NCBI RefSeq assembly: GCF_000144645.1
Contig: NC_014377.1
Coordinates: 2,170,001 to 2,234,000 of the forward strand
From: Thermosediminibacter oceani DSM 16646
GTDB lineage: Bacteria > Bacillota > Thermosediminibacteria > Thermosediminibacterales > Thermosediminibacteraceae
Length of the DNA: 64,000 nucleotides
Direction: 5' to 3'
Shown here: in pieces, positions 44,910-53,929 of the stretch
Position numbering within the stretch: position 1 is the stretch's first letter
Layout of the letters: each line of letters begins with the position of its first letter
Notes under the pieces: model-generated
Told to the model about the DNA's origin: nothing
The model's input: the letters and a program-made list of their open reading frames with translations, nothing else
The model's database searches: none
Made by a program: the position numbers and the translations under genes

Positions 44910-44953
44910 TGGTATAATTATAAAGGCATGTGCTGGCGGTCGTGCCGGCACAT
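44910..44953 (+). promoter_or_regulatory. Extended -10 promoter and leader hairpin of the EamA gene
   Basis: TGG-TATAAT (TATAAT 44913-44918) is followed by a hairpin ATGTGCTGGC (44928-44937)/GCCGGCACAT (44944-44953) near the transcript start, one G-U pair. Confidence 0.5.
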
Positions 44954-44990
44954 AAACATCCCATGAACATATCTATAAGGAGGATACGAC

Positions 44991-45407
44991 ATGAAATCCT
45001 ATATATTTGCTCTACTCACGGCTTTATTCTGGGGAGCCGCACCAATTCTGGGCAAAATGGGTCTTGCAAAGCTGCCGCCCTTCCTGGCCCTGTCGCTGCG
45101 TTCCTTTACGATAAGCGCCGTCCTGCTCGCTACCGGTTTGCTTTCGGGCAGTTTTAAAAACCTCTCAATAGAAACTAGATCCTTCCTCTTTATCGCCGGG
45201 GAGGGTTTAATGGCATCATTGCTCGGACAGCTGGCCTATTATTACGCCCTCAAGTACAGCGAAGCTTCAAAGGTCGTCCCCATAAGTTCTGCTTTTCCGC
45301 TGGTCACGGTTGCTCTGGCCTTTCTCTTCCTGCGCGAGAGCCTGACGCTTAAAAAATTTTTCGGCACCCTGCTGGTCATTCTGGGAATTATATTGATAAG
45401 GGGTTAG
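44991..45407 (+). CDS. EamA/DMT-family transporter, single-domain
   Basis: 138 residues with about four to five helices (LLTALFWGAAPILGKMGL start; ALKYSEASKVVPISSAFPLVTVALAFLFLRE). It is a half-size EamA protein of the YdcZ/GRP type, likely working as a dimer; substrate unknown. GGAGG precedes ATG 44991; the stop overlaps the convergent gene by 4 nt. Confidence 0.9.
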   Translation: MKSYIFALLTALFWGAAPILGKMGLAKLPPFLALSLRSFTISAVLLATGLLSGSFKNLSIETRSFLFIAGEGLMASLLGQLAYYYALKYSEASKVVPISSAFPLVTVALAFLFLRESLTLKKFFGTLLVILGIILIRG

Positions 45408-45916
45408 TCCTCATCCCTCATCCTGACAGCCAGTATCTCCCCAAAATACAGGACGTGATAATCCCCGGTGCCGTAGTATAATGCCTTTACCTCGGCCGGA
45501 ATCTGCTCGGGGTGAAGGGGAGATTTGTAAATGATGCCGCATTCAAAGTGTATATCGCACCCGTCTATTACCGGGGTGTCCACCGTCTTGCCCGGCAGGA
45601 GTGAAAGGCCGCATTCCTTGAACTTGTCTACGTCTCTTCCCGATTTGGTGCCGCATATTTTCAGTGCGTCCTTCATCCGATCGTTCAGGGGAAAACTGAC
45701 GGTGAAACTCGAGGCCTTTTCTATTAGGTCGAAGGTATATCTGGAAGGCCTGACCATTGCCATGAAAACCGGCCTGTGCCACACGTAGCCAAGGGTCCCC
45801 CAGGCAATCGTCATTGTGTTTATCGTGTCGCCGCTTTTTACGGTCAAAAAAGCGCCCTTTTTCAGCTGTTCCAGGACTTTTTCGGCTACTTCTTCGATAC
45901 GAACGTCTTTATACAC
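45404..45916 (-). CDS. Flavin reductase-like FMN-binding protein
   Basis: 170 residues from GTG 45916 (GGAGGG 8 nt upstream). Split-barrel fold of the flavin reductase/Flavoredoxin group: GAFLTVKSGDTINTMTIAWGTLGYVWHRP, SSFTVSFPLND, CGTKSGRDVDKF. Likely an FMN-dependent redox protein. It is the first gene behind the c-di-GMP riboswitch on this strand, after about 170 nt with two terminators. Confidence 0.88.
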   Translation of the reverse strand: MYKDVRIEEVAEKVLEQLKKGAFLTVKSGDTINTMTIAWGTLGYVWHRPVFMAMVRPSRYTFDLIEKASSFTVSFPLNDRMKDALKICGTKSGRDVDKFKECGLSLLPGKTVDTPVIDGCDIHFECGIIYKSPLHPEQIPAEVKALYYGTGDYHVLYFGEILAVRMRDED

Positions 45917-46092
45917 AGCTCATTCCCTCCAGTAAATTCAAGTTTTGATTTAATAACGCCCCCGCAAAAGCTTAATGCGGGCTTTCTATATAGATTGTAG
46001 CATTTTTTTGAAAATAATACAAATAATACGTTGCGGTTTACGGTGTTACTGTTTTAAGTTATCACATAGCCGATCTTTGTCATCGGGCATAT

Positions 46093-46120
46093 AAAAACCC
46101 GACTGGAAATCATGTCGGGT
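46093..46120 (-). terminator. Second terminator behind the c-di-GMP aptamer
   Basis: ACCCGAC and GTCGGGT with a 10-nt loop, minus-strand tail TTTTTATAT. Confidence 0.85.
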
Positions 46121-46151
46121 CGGCCCATATATTGAATTTCCCTCGAAAGAC

Positions 46152-46180
46152 AAAAAATCCCCGAGCTGCCGAAGGGGGAT
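46152..46180 (-). terminator. First terminator behind the c-di-GMP aptamer
   Basis: ATCCCC(C) and GGGGAT around CTTCGGCAGCTC, followed by TTTTTTG on the minus strand. It begins about 16 nt after the aptamer, the position of a riboswitch-controlled terminator. Confidence 0.85.
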
Positions 46181-46196
46181 GTGGATTTGCTTTAAA

Positions 46197-46285
46197 AGCA
46201 CCATCGGCAGCCCGGCTACCATAGCATTAAAAGCTTTATATCCGCAGCTTGGCACTCCAGCTTTTCGGCTGGTTTGCACTTTGGT
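46197..46285 (-). promoter_or_regulatory. c-di-GMP-I (GEMM) riboswitch aptamer
   Basis: Minus-strand GTGCAAACCAGCC-GAAA-AGCTGG, then AGTGCCAAGCTGCGG, ATATAAAGC and TATGGTAGCCGGGCTGCCGA. These are the conserved GEMM blocks: GCAAACC, GNRA tetraloop hairpin, the A/G-rich joining strand before AAGC, and the GGUAGCCGGG-UGCCG second hairpin with its tetraloop receptor. A promoter precedes it and terminators follow. Whether it prefers c-di-GMP or cGAMP cannot be told by eye. Confidence 0.88.
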
Positions 46286-46306
46286 ATACTTGTTCATTTC
46301 AGGTTA

Positions 46307-46335
46307 ATTATCCCATATATTTTATATTTTGTCAA
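46307..46335 (-). promoter_or_regulatory. Promoter of the riboswitch transcript
   Basis: TTGACA (46335-46330), 17-nt spacer, GATAAT (46312-46307), ending about 20 nt before the aptamer. Confidence 0.88.
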
Positions 46336-46383
46336 TAATGAATTGTTCAACCAAAAAGCCTTTAGCACCTTTCTGATCACTTG

Positions 46384-48378
46384 TTAAGGGCTTACGGCCC
46401 TTATGCCCACCTTAACATCGTATAGCGCAGCGCACGCCCCCATTTCGGTGGTGCGGGAAGGTATGAGGAAATTGGGACATGCACCGCTTTCCACGTTCCA
46501 GCCCGACTCCAGACTGACGGTGTCCTTTCTCATGCCGCGTTCGAAATACACCCTGGCTCTTATGCTACCCATGTCGTTGTAAATTTCTACTTCCTGCCCT
46601 TCTTTTAATCCCAGCCGGATCCCCTCTTCGGCACTGATATACACTTTTGGAAAGGGATTTAATTTTCTAATATATTCGGCCACTTGGAATTGAGAGTGTA
46701 TACGGTACCGGGAATGGGGGGTTATGAAGTGGTACGGGTAGCCGTCGTCCTCGCAAGCAGGAGCCACGTAGGTGGCCGTGGGAGGCTGGCCTTCGGCCAG
46801 GGCTTTTTCTGAATAAAATTCGAATTTGCCCGACGGCGTGCGGAATTTTTTATCCTGCCAGGCCACATCCGGCACGAAGGAGTTTTTTATATGCCCCTTT
46901 TCTCTTAGAACGGAAAGGTCCACCCCGAATTTTCCAAAAGCCCCGGTGGCGTATTCCAAAAATTCCTCCCGGCTCTTCCAGGGGAAATCCTCAAGTCCGA
47001 TTCTCCTTGCAAGCTCAATGAAGATCTCCTCGTCGGGCCTTGCCTCCCCGACGGGCTCGATGACTTTGGGGCAGTAAAAAATCCAGGGGCTCCAGGAGCT
47101 TACCTTGACGTTTTCCTCCTCGAAAAAGGTGGTGCACGGCAGCACCACGTCGGCCTCTTTTGCCGTGTCTGTCATGAACATGTCTATAACGACAACGGTT
47201 TCGATATTGTTCAGGGCCTTTCTCGTCATGGCCGTGTCCGGCACGTTTACGACGGGGTTTGCGTTTGTTATGAACGCTATTTTAACGGGCGGGTCCTGGG
47301 CCTTCAAAATTCCGCGGGCCATGCTGGACAGGTCCATGAGCCGCCCGGTCCCGACCGGTGCCGCTCCCTTCACGAAACTTCCTACGTACCAGTATGTATC
47401 GATACAGTAGGATACCCCGGCCCCCGGCTTTCCGATGTTGCCCGTAACTGCCGCCAGGGCGTCGACAGCTCTTACGGCGTTGCCGCCTCCCCTGTACCTC
47501 TGCAGTCCAAATCCGAGCAGGGTGGTGACGGGGGTATTTTCCGCGTAGAAAAGAGCAAGGCGCACTATATCATCAACATCCACCCCGGTGATCTCCGAAA
47601 CCCTCCCGAGCGGGTAGTTTTCCAGGGTCCTCCGGAATTCTTCAAACCCATAAGTGTATTTTTCTATGAATTCGCGGTCGATTTTACCCCATTCTACGAG
47701 GTACCGGCACGCCCCCAGGGCCAGGGCTGCATCGGTACCCGGCTTCGGACTTATCACCAGTTCGGCCATGCCCTCCATTCCGGTGGTGAGCGGGTTTACT
47801 ACGGCGATCTTCCCTCCCCTTTCCCTGCACTCCAAAATAAAGGGCATGGAGTGGACATTCGTTGATTTCACGTTTCTGCCCCAGAGGACGCAGCCTCTGG
47901 CGTTGGGCAGGTCTTCTATGCTGTTTTGTAAAAGACCTCCGAAGTCGTAAATCTGTGCAACCAGGCCGGCGCTCAAGCATAAGTCTCCCGAGACCCTGGT
48001 AATACCGCCCAGGGCGTTGAAAAACCTGGTGTCAAGGTGTTTTGTTGTGACTTCCGACCCGCTGTAGTGGTAGTGAAGCACTGCCAGAGGGCCGTATGTA
48101 TCCACGACCTCGGTAAGCCTCGCGGCTATGAAATTCAGGGCTTCATCCCAGGTTACCCGCTTGAATTCACCGTTCTTTTTCATAAGGGGATAACGGAGCC
48201 GCTCCGGGTGGTAGACCAATTCCACGTAGGAATTTCCCTTGGGACAGAGGTAACCCCGGGTAACCGGATGGTCCGGGTCTCCCTTAACCCCGGTCAGCCT
48301 TCCGTTTTCATCCACGTAAGCCAGGAGGGAGCAGCAGTCGATGCAGTCCCGCGGGCACGCAGTGCGGTAAACTTTCAT
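46384..48378 (-). CDS. Molybdopterin-dependent oxidoreductase (DMSO reductase family)
   Basis: 664 residues. N-terminal 4Fe-4S motif CPRDCIDCC ... GYLCPKG, then the molybdopterin domain (RVTWDEALNFIAARL, VLWGRNVKSTNVHSM, TDTAKEADVVLPCTTFFEEENV) and the C-terminal molydop-binding domain (VYISAEEGIRLGLKEGQEVEIYNDMG). No Tat signal, so cytosolic. The active-site ligand region reads GDLCLSAG. It stands alone without ferredoxin or membrane subunits; the substrate (thiosulfate, formate, aldehyde-type) is not evident. Confidence 0.9.
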   Translation of the reverse strand: MKVYRTACPRDCIDCCSLLAYVDENGRLTGVKGDPDHPVTRGYLCPKGNSYVELVYHPERLRYPLMKKNGEFKRVTWDEALNFIAARLTEVVDTYGPLAVLHYHYSGSEVTTKHLDTRFFNALGGITRVSGDLCLSAGLVAQIYDFGGLLQNSIEDLPNARGCVLWGRNVKSTNVHSMPFILECRERGGKIAVVNPLTTGMEGMAELVISPKPGTDAALALGACRYLVEWGKIDREFIEKYTYGFEEFRRTLENYPLGRVSEITGVDVDDIVRLALFYAENTPVTTLLGFGLQRYRGGGNAVRAVDALAAVTGNIGKPGAGVSYCIDTYWYVGSFVKGAAPVGTGRLMDLSSMARGILKAQDPPVKIAFITNANPVVNVPDTAMTRKALNNIETVVVIDMFMTDTAKEADVVLPCTTFFEEENVKVSSWSPWIFYCPKVIEPVGEARPDEEIFIELARRIGLEDFPWKSREEFLEYATGAFGKFGVDLSVLREKGHIKNSFVPDVAWQDKKFRTPSGKFEFYSEKALAEGQPPTATYVAPACEDDGYPYHFITPHSRYRIHSQFQVAEYIRKLNPFPKVYISAEEGIRLGLKEGQEVEIYNDMGSIRARVYFERGMRKDTVSLESGWNVESGACPNFLIPSRTTEMGACAALYDVKVGIRAVSP

Positions 48379-48408
48379 TTTTGCATTCCCCCTGTATTAT
48401 TTTGAACC

Positions 48409-49323
48409 TCACTCGACACTGTTTACGGTCACTTTCCCGCCGATGACGTTTACCGTATGCTCGCCCTTCCCGAATATTACTTCTCCGAAAAGGCTTTTCT
48501 GCAGGAACGTATCTTTTTCGCTTTCGCCAATCACCTTCCAGTCCGTATTACCCCCCAACAAATATTTACTATCGACCATGGCCTTTACTTTCACATCGGC
48601 GCTGTCTTTAACAATTACATCCACATGCCCGGAGTTTTCTATCAGCCAGTTGCTGTTGATTTTGTCGAGCCGAATCTTTAGCGAACCGCGGTTAATCACT
48701 TCCACATCTATATTTTCAGGCACGTGGAGGGTATAACTGGTCATTTCGGCGTAAAATCCGAAGCTTTTGTGCCGGCGAGGAGTGTCGAAGGAGATCCGGA
48801 GGATTTCGCCGGACCTGTCAAAGACTACATCGCTGGCCGATAAAAGTTCTTCGGCCCTCTCCCTGGAATCCGCCACCACGCTGGCGGACCCGAAAACCGT
48901 GACAGCCTTTTCGCTGACCGGTCGGAGGGTTAGTTCGCAGGCCGGACCTTCTATTATTATTTTAGCAACTGTACCGTCGATTTGCATCTTTTCCGGCTCC
49001 GCCGCCAGGACAAAATTTTGGGACGATATCGTCTGATTAATGGCCGGAATAATCCCCGTCTCCCACAGACCGTAAAGGCCCAGGGTGAAAAGTCCTGCGA
49101 AGCAGATTACCAGTATGCTGAAAAAGTCGAAATCTACCGGTTCCCCCTTATTCAAAAAGGAGTACAGGAGCACTTCCGCTCCCAGCACTATCGGCACCAG
49201 CGGCCACCATTTGACGGCATTGAACGCAGCGTCCCTGCCGAAGATCTCGGACGCAAGCAGAGTCACCCCCGCGGCTACCAGTAGTGTGCCCAATGATATG
49301 GAACCTACCTTCCACTTTCTCAC
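48409..49323 (-). CDS. LiaF/DUF5668-type membrane protein with beta-helix C-terminus
   Basis: 304 residues from GTG 49323, which overlaps the previous stop (GTGA). Three helices (about 8-28, 38-58, 68-90) of the LiaF-TM type, then an extracytoplasmic beta-rich domain (AKIIIEGPACELTLRP ... VEVINRGSLKIRLDKINSNWLIENSGHVDVIVKDSADVKV). Last gene of the ECF sigma operon; probably an envelope stress sensor or effector. Confidence 0.75.
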   Translation of the reverse strand: MRKWKVGSISLGTLLVAAGVTLLASEIFGRDAAFNAVKWWPLVPIVLGAEVLLYSFLNKGEPVDFDFFSILVICFAGLFTLGLYGLWETGIIPAINQTISSQNFVLAAEPEKMQIDGTVAKIIIEGPACELTLRPVSEKAVTVFGSASVVADSRERAEELLSASDVVFDRSGEILRISFDTPRRHKSFGFYAEMTSYTLHVPENIDVEVINRGSLKIRLDKINSNWLIENSGHVDVIVKDSADVKVKAMVDSKYLLGGNTDWKVIGESEKDTFLQKSLFGEVIFGKGEHTVNVIGGKVTVNSVE

Positions 49324-50111
49324 GGCTCCGAATCTCCCCCTTTTTCTTTAGTTTTTAATCCCGCGCCACCAGTCGTTATCAACTTTATTCCGGCGAAAAT
49401 CAATATGAAAGAAACCAGCCCCGTGTAAAAGTAGCTGCGCATCCGCCATTCGATGAGCGGGAAAATTATCCTATCCAGAACCGCCAGGCACCCCAGCAGT
49501 ATGAGGCCGGCACCCGTGAGCCGTGGGTTGCGGTTTATCCACGAGAGCGGAGAATCTTCCAGGTTATCCGGGGGGACATTCCCCTCCGCCCGGTGGATGG
49601 CGTCGAAGAGGCTGTAAAACCAGATGATCGGCAGCAAGAAAAGGAAAAAAGACATGTTCAGCCATCCCATCAGGAAGAGGGCCATGAAGAAGGTCCCCAT
49701 CAGTTCGGCCCCGTACCTCATAAAACCGAGATACATGTGCCCTGCGCCCGGTACCAGCGACAGGGCGGCGGCGATTACAGTCCGGTTGGAAACGCACCTC
49801 GGCGCGCTCCGGGCGGGATTTTCGACAGCTCCCTCACCTTCGGCGCCCTTAAGGTATTCTTCCGTTGCTGGCAGATCCACCAGCGATATGGCGTCAACCA
49901 TGGAGATAAACCAGATCACCAGCAGCGCAAAGGGTAAAAGCATGAAAAATTCATTTTCTCCGGTAATCACGGCTAACCCCATGCCGCCAAAGAGAGCCCC
50001 CAGATAAAGCCCCAGGAATATAAATCCCCTAGCGCTGAATCCAAGATAAAAATGGCCCAGTCCCGGTATGAAGGACAGCAAAAATGCAGCAAACCTGCTC
50101 TTTTTATTCAA
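49320..50111 (-). CDS. TM2/DUF5683-like multi-spanning membrane protein
   Basis: 263 residues from TTG 50111 (GGGAGG 8 nt upstream). Two repeats of the small motif FIPGLGHFYLGF / LVPGAGHMYLGF with paired helices, a loop of about 30 residues between them, and a C-terminal LiaF-like helix pair (LTGAGLILLGCLAVLDRIIFPLIEWR). Encoded between the anti-sigma factor and the LiaF-like protein. Function unknown. Confidence 0.72.
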   Translation of the reverse strand: MNKKSRFAAFLLSFIPGLGHFYLGFSARGFIFLGLYLGALFGGMGLAVITGENEFFMLLPFALLVIWFISMVDAISLVDLPATEEYLKGAEGEGAVENPARSAPRCVSNRTVIAAALSLVPGAGHMYLGFMRYGAELMGTFFMALFLMGWLNMSFFLFLLPIIWFYSLFDAIHRAEGNVPPDNLEDSPLSWINRNPRLTGAGLILLGCLAVLDRIIFPLIEWRMRSYFYTGLVSFILIFAGIKLITTGGAGLKTKEKGGDSEP

Positions 50112-50586
50112 TACCAAAACCTCCCTTTCCCGTTTCAAAGTTTATTATCCACTCATTGGCCTTTTTTGCAACTTTTGTCGGCCAGTTCAGGCTGACGCCC
50201 TGTTCAATTCTATTTCCCCAGGCTGTGTTCGCCAGCATCCCTAGCTTCTCCGCCACCTTCAGGGACAATCCGGCGGTCATCAGCATAATGGTGATCATGG
50301 CGCAGGCCGTGTAATAGGCGATCAATTTATTAAATCCCGGCGTTCGCAAAACCCGTTTCCGGCCAAACTCCAAGAATTCCTTTTTTGCGGCGGCCAACAC
50401 CTTTTTATCGAAATCCGGCGATATTTTTCGGCTCGCATCGCGCATCTCATCGTCGCCGATCTCGGAAAGAAACAATTCCAAACAGCAGTCACACCGGTAA
50501 AGATGCTCTTCCATGTTGCGAAGCTTTTCCGGGGTCCCGCAGCCGTTTTTAAAAAGCATCCATTCCTCTTTGCTGTAGTGCCTCAC
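50104..50586 (-). CDS. Anti-sigma factor with zinc-finger-like N-terminus
   Basis: 160 residues from GTG 50586, overlapping the sigma stop (GTGA). EEHLYRCDCCLELF is an HxxxCxxC zinc-binding anti-sigma (ZAS) motif; one transmembrane helix lies near 90-110 and a short outer domain follows. It should hold the ECF factor at the membrane until an envelope signal arrives. Confidence 0.82.
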   Translation of the reverse strand: MRHYSKEEWMLFKNGCGTPEKLRNMEEHLYRCDCCLELFLSEIGDDEMRDASRKISPDFDKKVLAAAKKEFLEFGRKRVLRTPGFNKLIAYYTACAMITIMLMTAGLSLKVAEKLGMLANTAWGNRIEQGVSLNWPTKVAKKANEWIINFETGKGGFGIE

Positions 50587-51134
50587 CCTTTTTCCCTCCC
50601 CCACCTTTTCTTAAACAGGGCTCTCGCCCGACTCAAGCGGGACTCAACCGTCTTAACGCTGATTCCTTCCTCCACTGCGATCTCCCGGCAGCTCTTGCCT
50701 TCGAAATAATATTTTGCCAGAGTCCTCCCGTAAATCTCCGGCAGCTCCCCCGCCACATGCTGCACTCTCTGCCAGTCTTCCTTCGCCAGGTACAGTTCTT
50801 CCGGCGAAGGGGCCTGCTCCGTTCGCAGTACCGATTCTCCGGCCTTTTCTTCCGGCACAATTCGCGAAAGATGCTCCGCCTTTCTCCGGTGGTCTATGGC
50901 CTTGTTCACGGCGATTCTCCCGATCCAGGACTTGAAATTATCGAAACGGCACCGGGGAAGGGAGCGGTAAACCTGTAAGAATACCTCCTGGGCTATATCT
51001 TCGGCCTCAGCGCTGTCGCTCACGAAATTAAATATTATTGCAAAGACGTAGCCCTTGTACCGTTCCAACAGTTCTTCTAATGCTTCCTGATCGCCGGCAA
51101 GGCATCTTTTTGCCAGCTGTTCATCGGACAGCAT
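50583..51134 (-). CDS. ECF sigma factor
   Basis: 183 residues: region 2 (LAKRCLAGDQEALEELLERYKGYVFAIIFNFVSDSAEAEDIAQEVFLQVYRSLPR) and region 4 (LPEIYGRTLAKYYFEGKSCREIAVEEGISVKTVESRLSRARALFKK), no region 3. First gene of a four-gene coupled operon with its anti-sigma factor and two membrane proteins; likely responds to cell-envelope stress. Confidence 0.95.
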   Translation of the reverse strand: MLSDEQLAKRCLAGDQEALEELLERYKGYVFAIIFNFVSDSAEAEDIAQEVFLQVYRSLPRCRFDNFKSWIGRIAVNKAIDHRRKAEHLSRIVPEEKAGESVLRTEQAPSPEELYLAKEDWQRVQHVAGELPEIYGRTLAKYYFEGKSCREIAVEEGISVKTVESRLSRARALFKKRWGREKG

Positions 51135-51201
51135 CGCTCCCCTCCTTTCCCTTTCGTCAATAATATAGACGAAAAATCTTCCCGATACCCTTCAAAAATT
51201 T

Positions 51202-51223
51202 AAGCACTCCCGAAAGAGTGCTT
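51202..51223 (-). terminator. Terminator upstream of the ECF operon
   Basis: AAGCACTC and GAGTGCTT, six-base loop, minus-strand tail AAATTTTTG. It isolates the ECF operon from the degenerate genes above it. Confidence 0.75.
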
Positions 51224-51270
51224 CACCAACCGGCGCCATTTAAATTTACCGCAATCGCGCACGCGATATT

Positions 51271-51540
51271 TTAACCGCCTGAAGCATTATTTGAAACTCC
51301 TCTTTTCAATTGTCCTGCAGCTTTTTCCAAATTCCAATCGATGAAGGGAGATTCCGGAGCCCCTAACAGTTCATTAATTTCCCTATCATTCAGCCCACCC
51401 ACCTGCTGGGTGATAAAAACCCCTTCAGCCTTTAAAAGCGGCCCGGGCAGCAGCGCCGGCTGCACCATGGACCGGTTTTTCGTGCGGTCGCGTGGGCGGC
51501 AAGCCATTCCCCAATTATTCAAAAGTCCATTTTCCATCAT
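51271..51540 (-). CDS. Hypothetical protein, possibly a gene fragment
   Basis: Up to 89 residues; the part from MVQPALLPGPLLKAEGVFIT to IDWNLEKAAGQLKRG looks protein-like, the first 25 residues less so. Not recognised. It overlaps the end of the DUF4932 pseudogene by 26 nt and has no convincing ribosome site, so it may be more debris. Confidence 0.3.
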   Translation of the reverse strand: MMENGLLNNWGMACRPRDRTKNRSMVQPALLPGPLLKAEGVFITQQVGGLNDREINELLGAPESPFIDWNLEKAAGQLKRGVSNNASGG

Positions 51541-52810
51541 TTTTTATATAATCTCCTGATTTTAATACCTTCTTCCCATCTGCTATCACATAATCGGTTG
51601 GACCATGGAAAAGTTCATTAATATTTAAAACATCCTCTGCCTTCAATGCAGTATATATTATAAGTGCCCTATCGTGATTCTGAGGATTGGGAAGGGCCGA
51701 AATAAACCTCAGATGCTTCCCACTATATTCGGTATCAGCAATTATCCTCCCGGATTCTATCCTAAAAGGAAATTCGGATTTATATTTTGAAAGCCATAGA
51801 TTCCCATCAATTGTACCGTAAACTATAATATTATAATCGGATAGGTCCATATTTAGAGCCTCGGTATCGGTTAATATTTCGGCATCCTCAATAAGATTAA
51901 ACATATTTTTTATCTCTTTTACGTAATTCAAAATCTTGCTTTCGATTAAATCATTTTTTTCGTTAGTAGGCACTATTAAAACTTTTTTGTACTTCTCAAA
52001 AAAACCGAAATTTATAGGTCCCTCAAATTTAATCGAATAAAAATCTTCCCCAAGATTTTTCTGAGAAAGCTCTTTGAAAACTTCAATGAGCTCGGGATAA
52101 CAGGACCGATAATAGCATAGACATCAAAGGTTCCGTCATCTTTCTTAATTTGTGGTCCATAGCCGCCGGCATGAAACAAGGGTGCAAGAATTATGTTATA
52201 GCTATTCTTTTTAATTCCAAAATACTCTTCCAAATCATTTACAACGTCAAAATCCTTAATGTCATCCGATACTTTCTTGACCAATCTATTATAAAAACCC
52301 ATATTATTATTATAAAACTTTTGAAAATCGGTTTCTAACGCATATTTTTGGAGTTCCAAAACAAATAGATCCATTTCATTGTCATTCGCTCCACTATATC
52401 TTATGGTATCCATGTAAGGAAAAACCTTTTTGAGCTCCGGCGGATTCGTAAGATGGAGCATAAGCGCAGGGGGTACATCATAAGCAAATCCGTTCCGTCT
52501 CAATCTGCTAAACATCCTGACGGCTTCGTGATTTTTGAATTTATCGAAATATTTTCCCATATTTCTTTTATAACTAAAATCCAGTTTCGTTAAACGTGAA
52601 TATCCCGAATTTAGCTGAACCGATGAAAGCAATTCTATGCGGGGGTCTATCATTATATTCAATTTACCCTTTGTAATTTTTACGGGTTCAAGTTTGGTTA
52701 ACCCTTAATTCTCATTGGCCTTTTTGACTAATGAATCATTAAATATAGCTGCAAGAATAACCAAAAGCACCAAAATCCCCACAAAAATAAATGCTTTCTT
52801 TTTTTGACAT
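51515..52810 (-). pseudogene. DUF4932 metallopeptidase-like pseudogene
   Basis: A GGGAGGAGG ribosome site and ATG 52810 start MSKK, after which an A7 run is one base short: the signal peptide (KKAFIFVGILVLLVILAAIF) lies in another frame. That frame has a TAA (NDSLVKKANEN-stop) and continues in phase as KLNIMIDPRIELLSSVQLNSGYSRL, the DUF4932 start. After YAIIGP (near 52100) the frame shifts again to CYPELIEVFKELSQKN, and the C-terminus runs to 51515. The HExxH zinc site expected between these parts is missing, implying an internal deletion. At least three lesions. Confidence 0.82.
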
Positions 52811-52948
52811 AAAGCCTCCTCCCTAACTAAAAATTACATTTGATAAACTATTATACTTTAAAATGTATGATTTACAATTTATTAAATTAAAAAAAGTGGG
52901 ACAAGAAAAGATCCCTTGCACACTTATTCATAAAATAAACATCAATTT

Positions 52949-53260
52949 TTACTTCTTTCTTCCGTGAATAAAATAATACCAGCTGCTCGCATTATTAAAA
53001 AAGTCCGGTATATGCCCTATCCTAATCAATTCAAATCCATCAAAACAAAAATAATTCCAATATCGTTATAATCCATATAAAAATGTGGAACGTTAACTTA
53101 CGGTTCTTCAGTCTTGATAATGGTATTTTCATCTATTTTGAGATTATTATTTTTATAAAAAGATGGGCTACTTTTTGAACATAAAGTAACAAAAAATTCA
53201 TGTTAATTTCGCTCATAATAATTTTTATGGCTTATGAATCTATATGGGATGTCACGTGAT
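52949..53260 (-). pseudogene. Degenerate coding remnant
   Basis: Minus-strand frames contain protein-like pieces split by stops and shifts: HEFFVTLCSKSSPSFYKNNN, VNVPHFYMDYNDIGII, and FDGFELIRIGHIPDFFNNAS ending in YYFIHGRKK-stop at 52949. The last piece resembles C-termini of GNAT acetyltransferases. The area is AT-rich. No intact gene lies between 52811 and 53284. Confidence 0.35.
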
Positions 53261-53284
53261 AGGCTAATAAACCGTCACCGATTG

Positions 53285-53764
53285 TCATTTGTGGTAGGTT
53301 TCCCCCCGGATTATTTTGAACCAGCGATAAATCTGCTCCAAAAGCAGAAGGCGCATGAGTTGGTGAGGAAGGGTAAAATCGGAAAAAGAAAGTCTCATGT
53401 CGCAGGTTTTCTTAACCTCATCAGAAAGACCTAAAGAGCCGCCTATTACGAAGGTTATATCCGAAATACCGTAAAGGACAAGGTCTTTAACTTTCTCTGC
53501 CATCCCTTCCGACGAAAATCTCTCTCCCTCGATGCAAAGGGCGATTTTAAAGCCTTGCCGGGGGATTTTAGCCAAAATTAGCTCCCCTTCCCTTTTCAGC
53601 ACCCTTTCTTTTTGCGCCGGTGATGGATTGTCCGGCGCCCTTTCTTCGTCTACTTCTATTATCCGGAGGGTGCAGTAAGGTTTGAGCCTTTTTTCATATT
53701 CTTTTATGCCTTCCCTTAAATAGCTTTCTTTAATTTTTCCTACAGCTATTATTGTGATGTTCAT
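53285..53764 (-). CDS. rlmH: 23S rRNA (pseudouridine-1915-N3)-methyltransferase RlmH
   Basis: 159 residues, the usual length. SPOUT knot: MNITIIAVGKIKESYLREGIKEYEKRLKPY, ITFVIGGSLGLSDEV and the C-terminal LSFSDFTLPHQLMRLLLLEQIYRWFKI-type end. It methylates helix 69 of 23S rRNA on assembled ribosomes. In many Firmicutes it lies near oriC by walRK-yycHIJ. Confidence 0.97.
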   Translation of the reverse strand: MNITIIAVGKIKESYLREGIKEYEKRLKPYCTLRIIEVDEERAPDNPSPAQKERVLKREGELILAKIPRQGFKIALCIEGERFSSEGMAEKVKDLVLYGISDITFVIGGSLGLSDEVKKTCDMRLSFSDFTLPHQLMRLLLLEQIYRWFKIIRGETYHK

Positions 53765-53834
53765 AGCCCTTGCCTTTCTTCTGGATTTTTAGCCCTATAT
53801 TAATCTACAAAACACTATACCACAAAAATTGCCG

Positions 53835-53867
53835 CAAAAAAAACATCTCCGCTTTAACGGAGATGTT
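53835..53867 (-). terminator. Terminator of the DUF362 gene
   Basis: AACATCTCCG and CGGAGATGTT, six-base loop, followed by TTTTTTTTGC on the minus strand. Confidence 0.88.
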
Positions 53868-53929
53868 CGGGGCATTCCAACCGCTATAATGGAATCACCG
53901 GCACCAATGAATTCTAATGATGCTTTATC

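Noticed and set aside
46046-46297. 83-codon minus-strand ORF
   Set aside because: It is the translation of the c-di-GMP aptamer and its two terminators, so not a protein gene.
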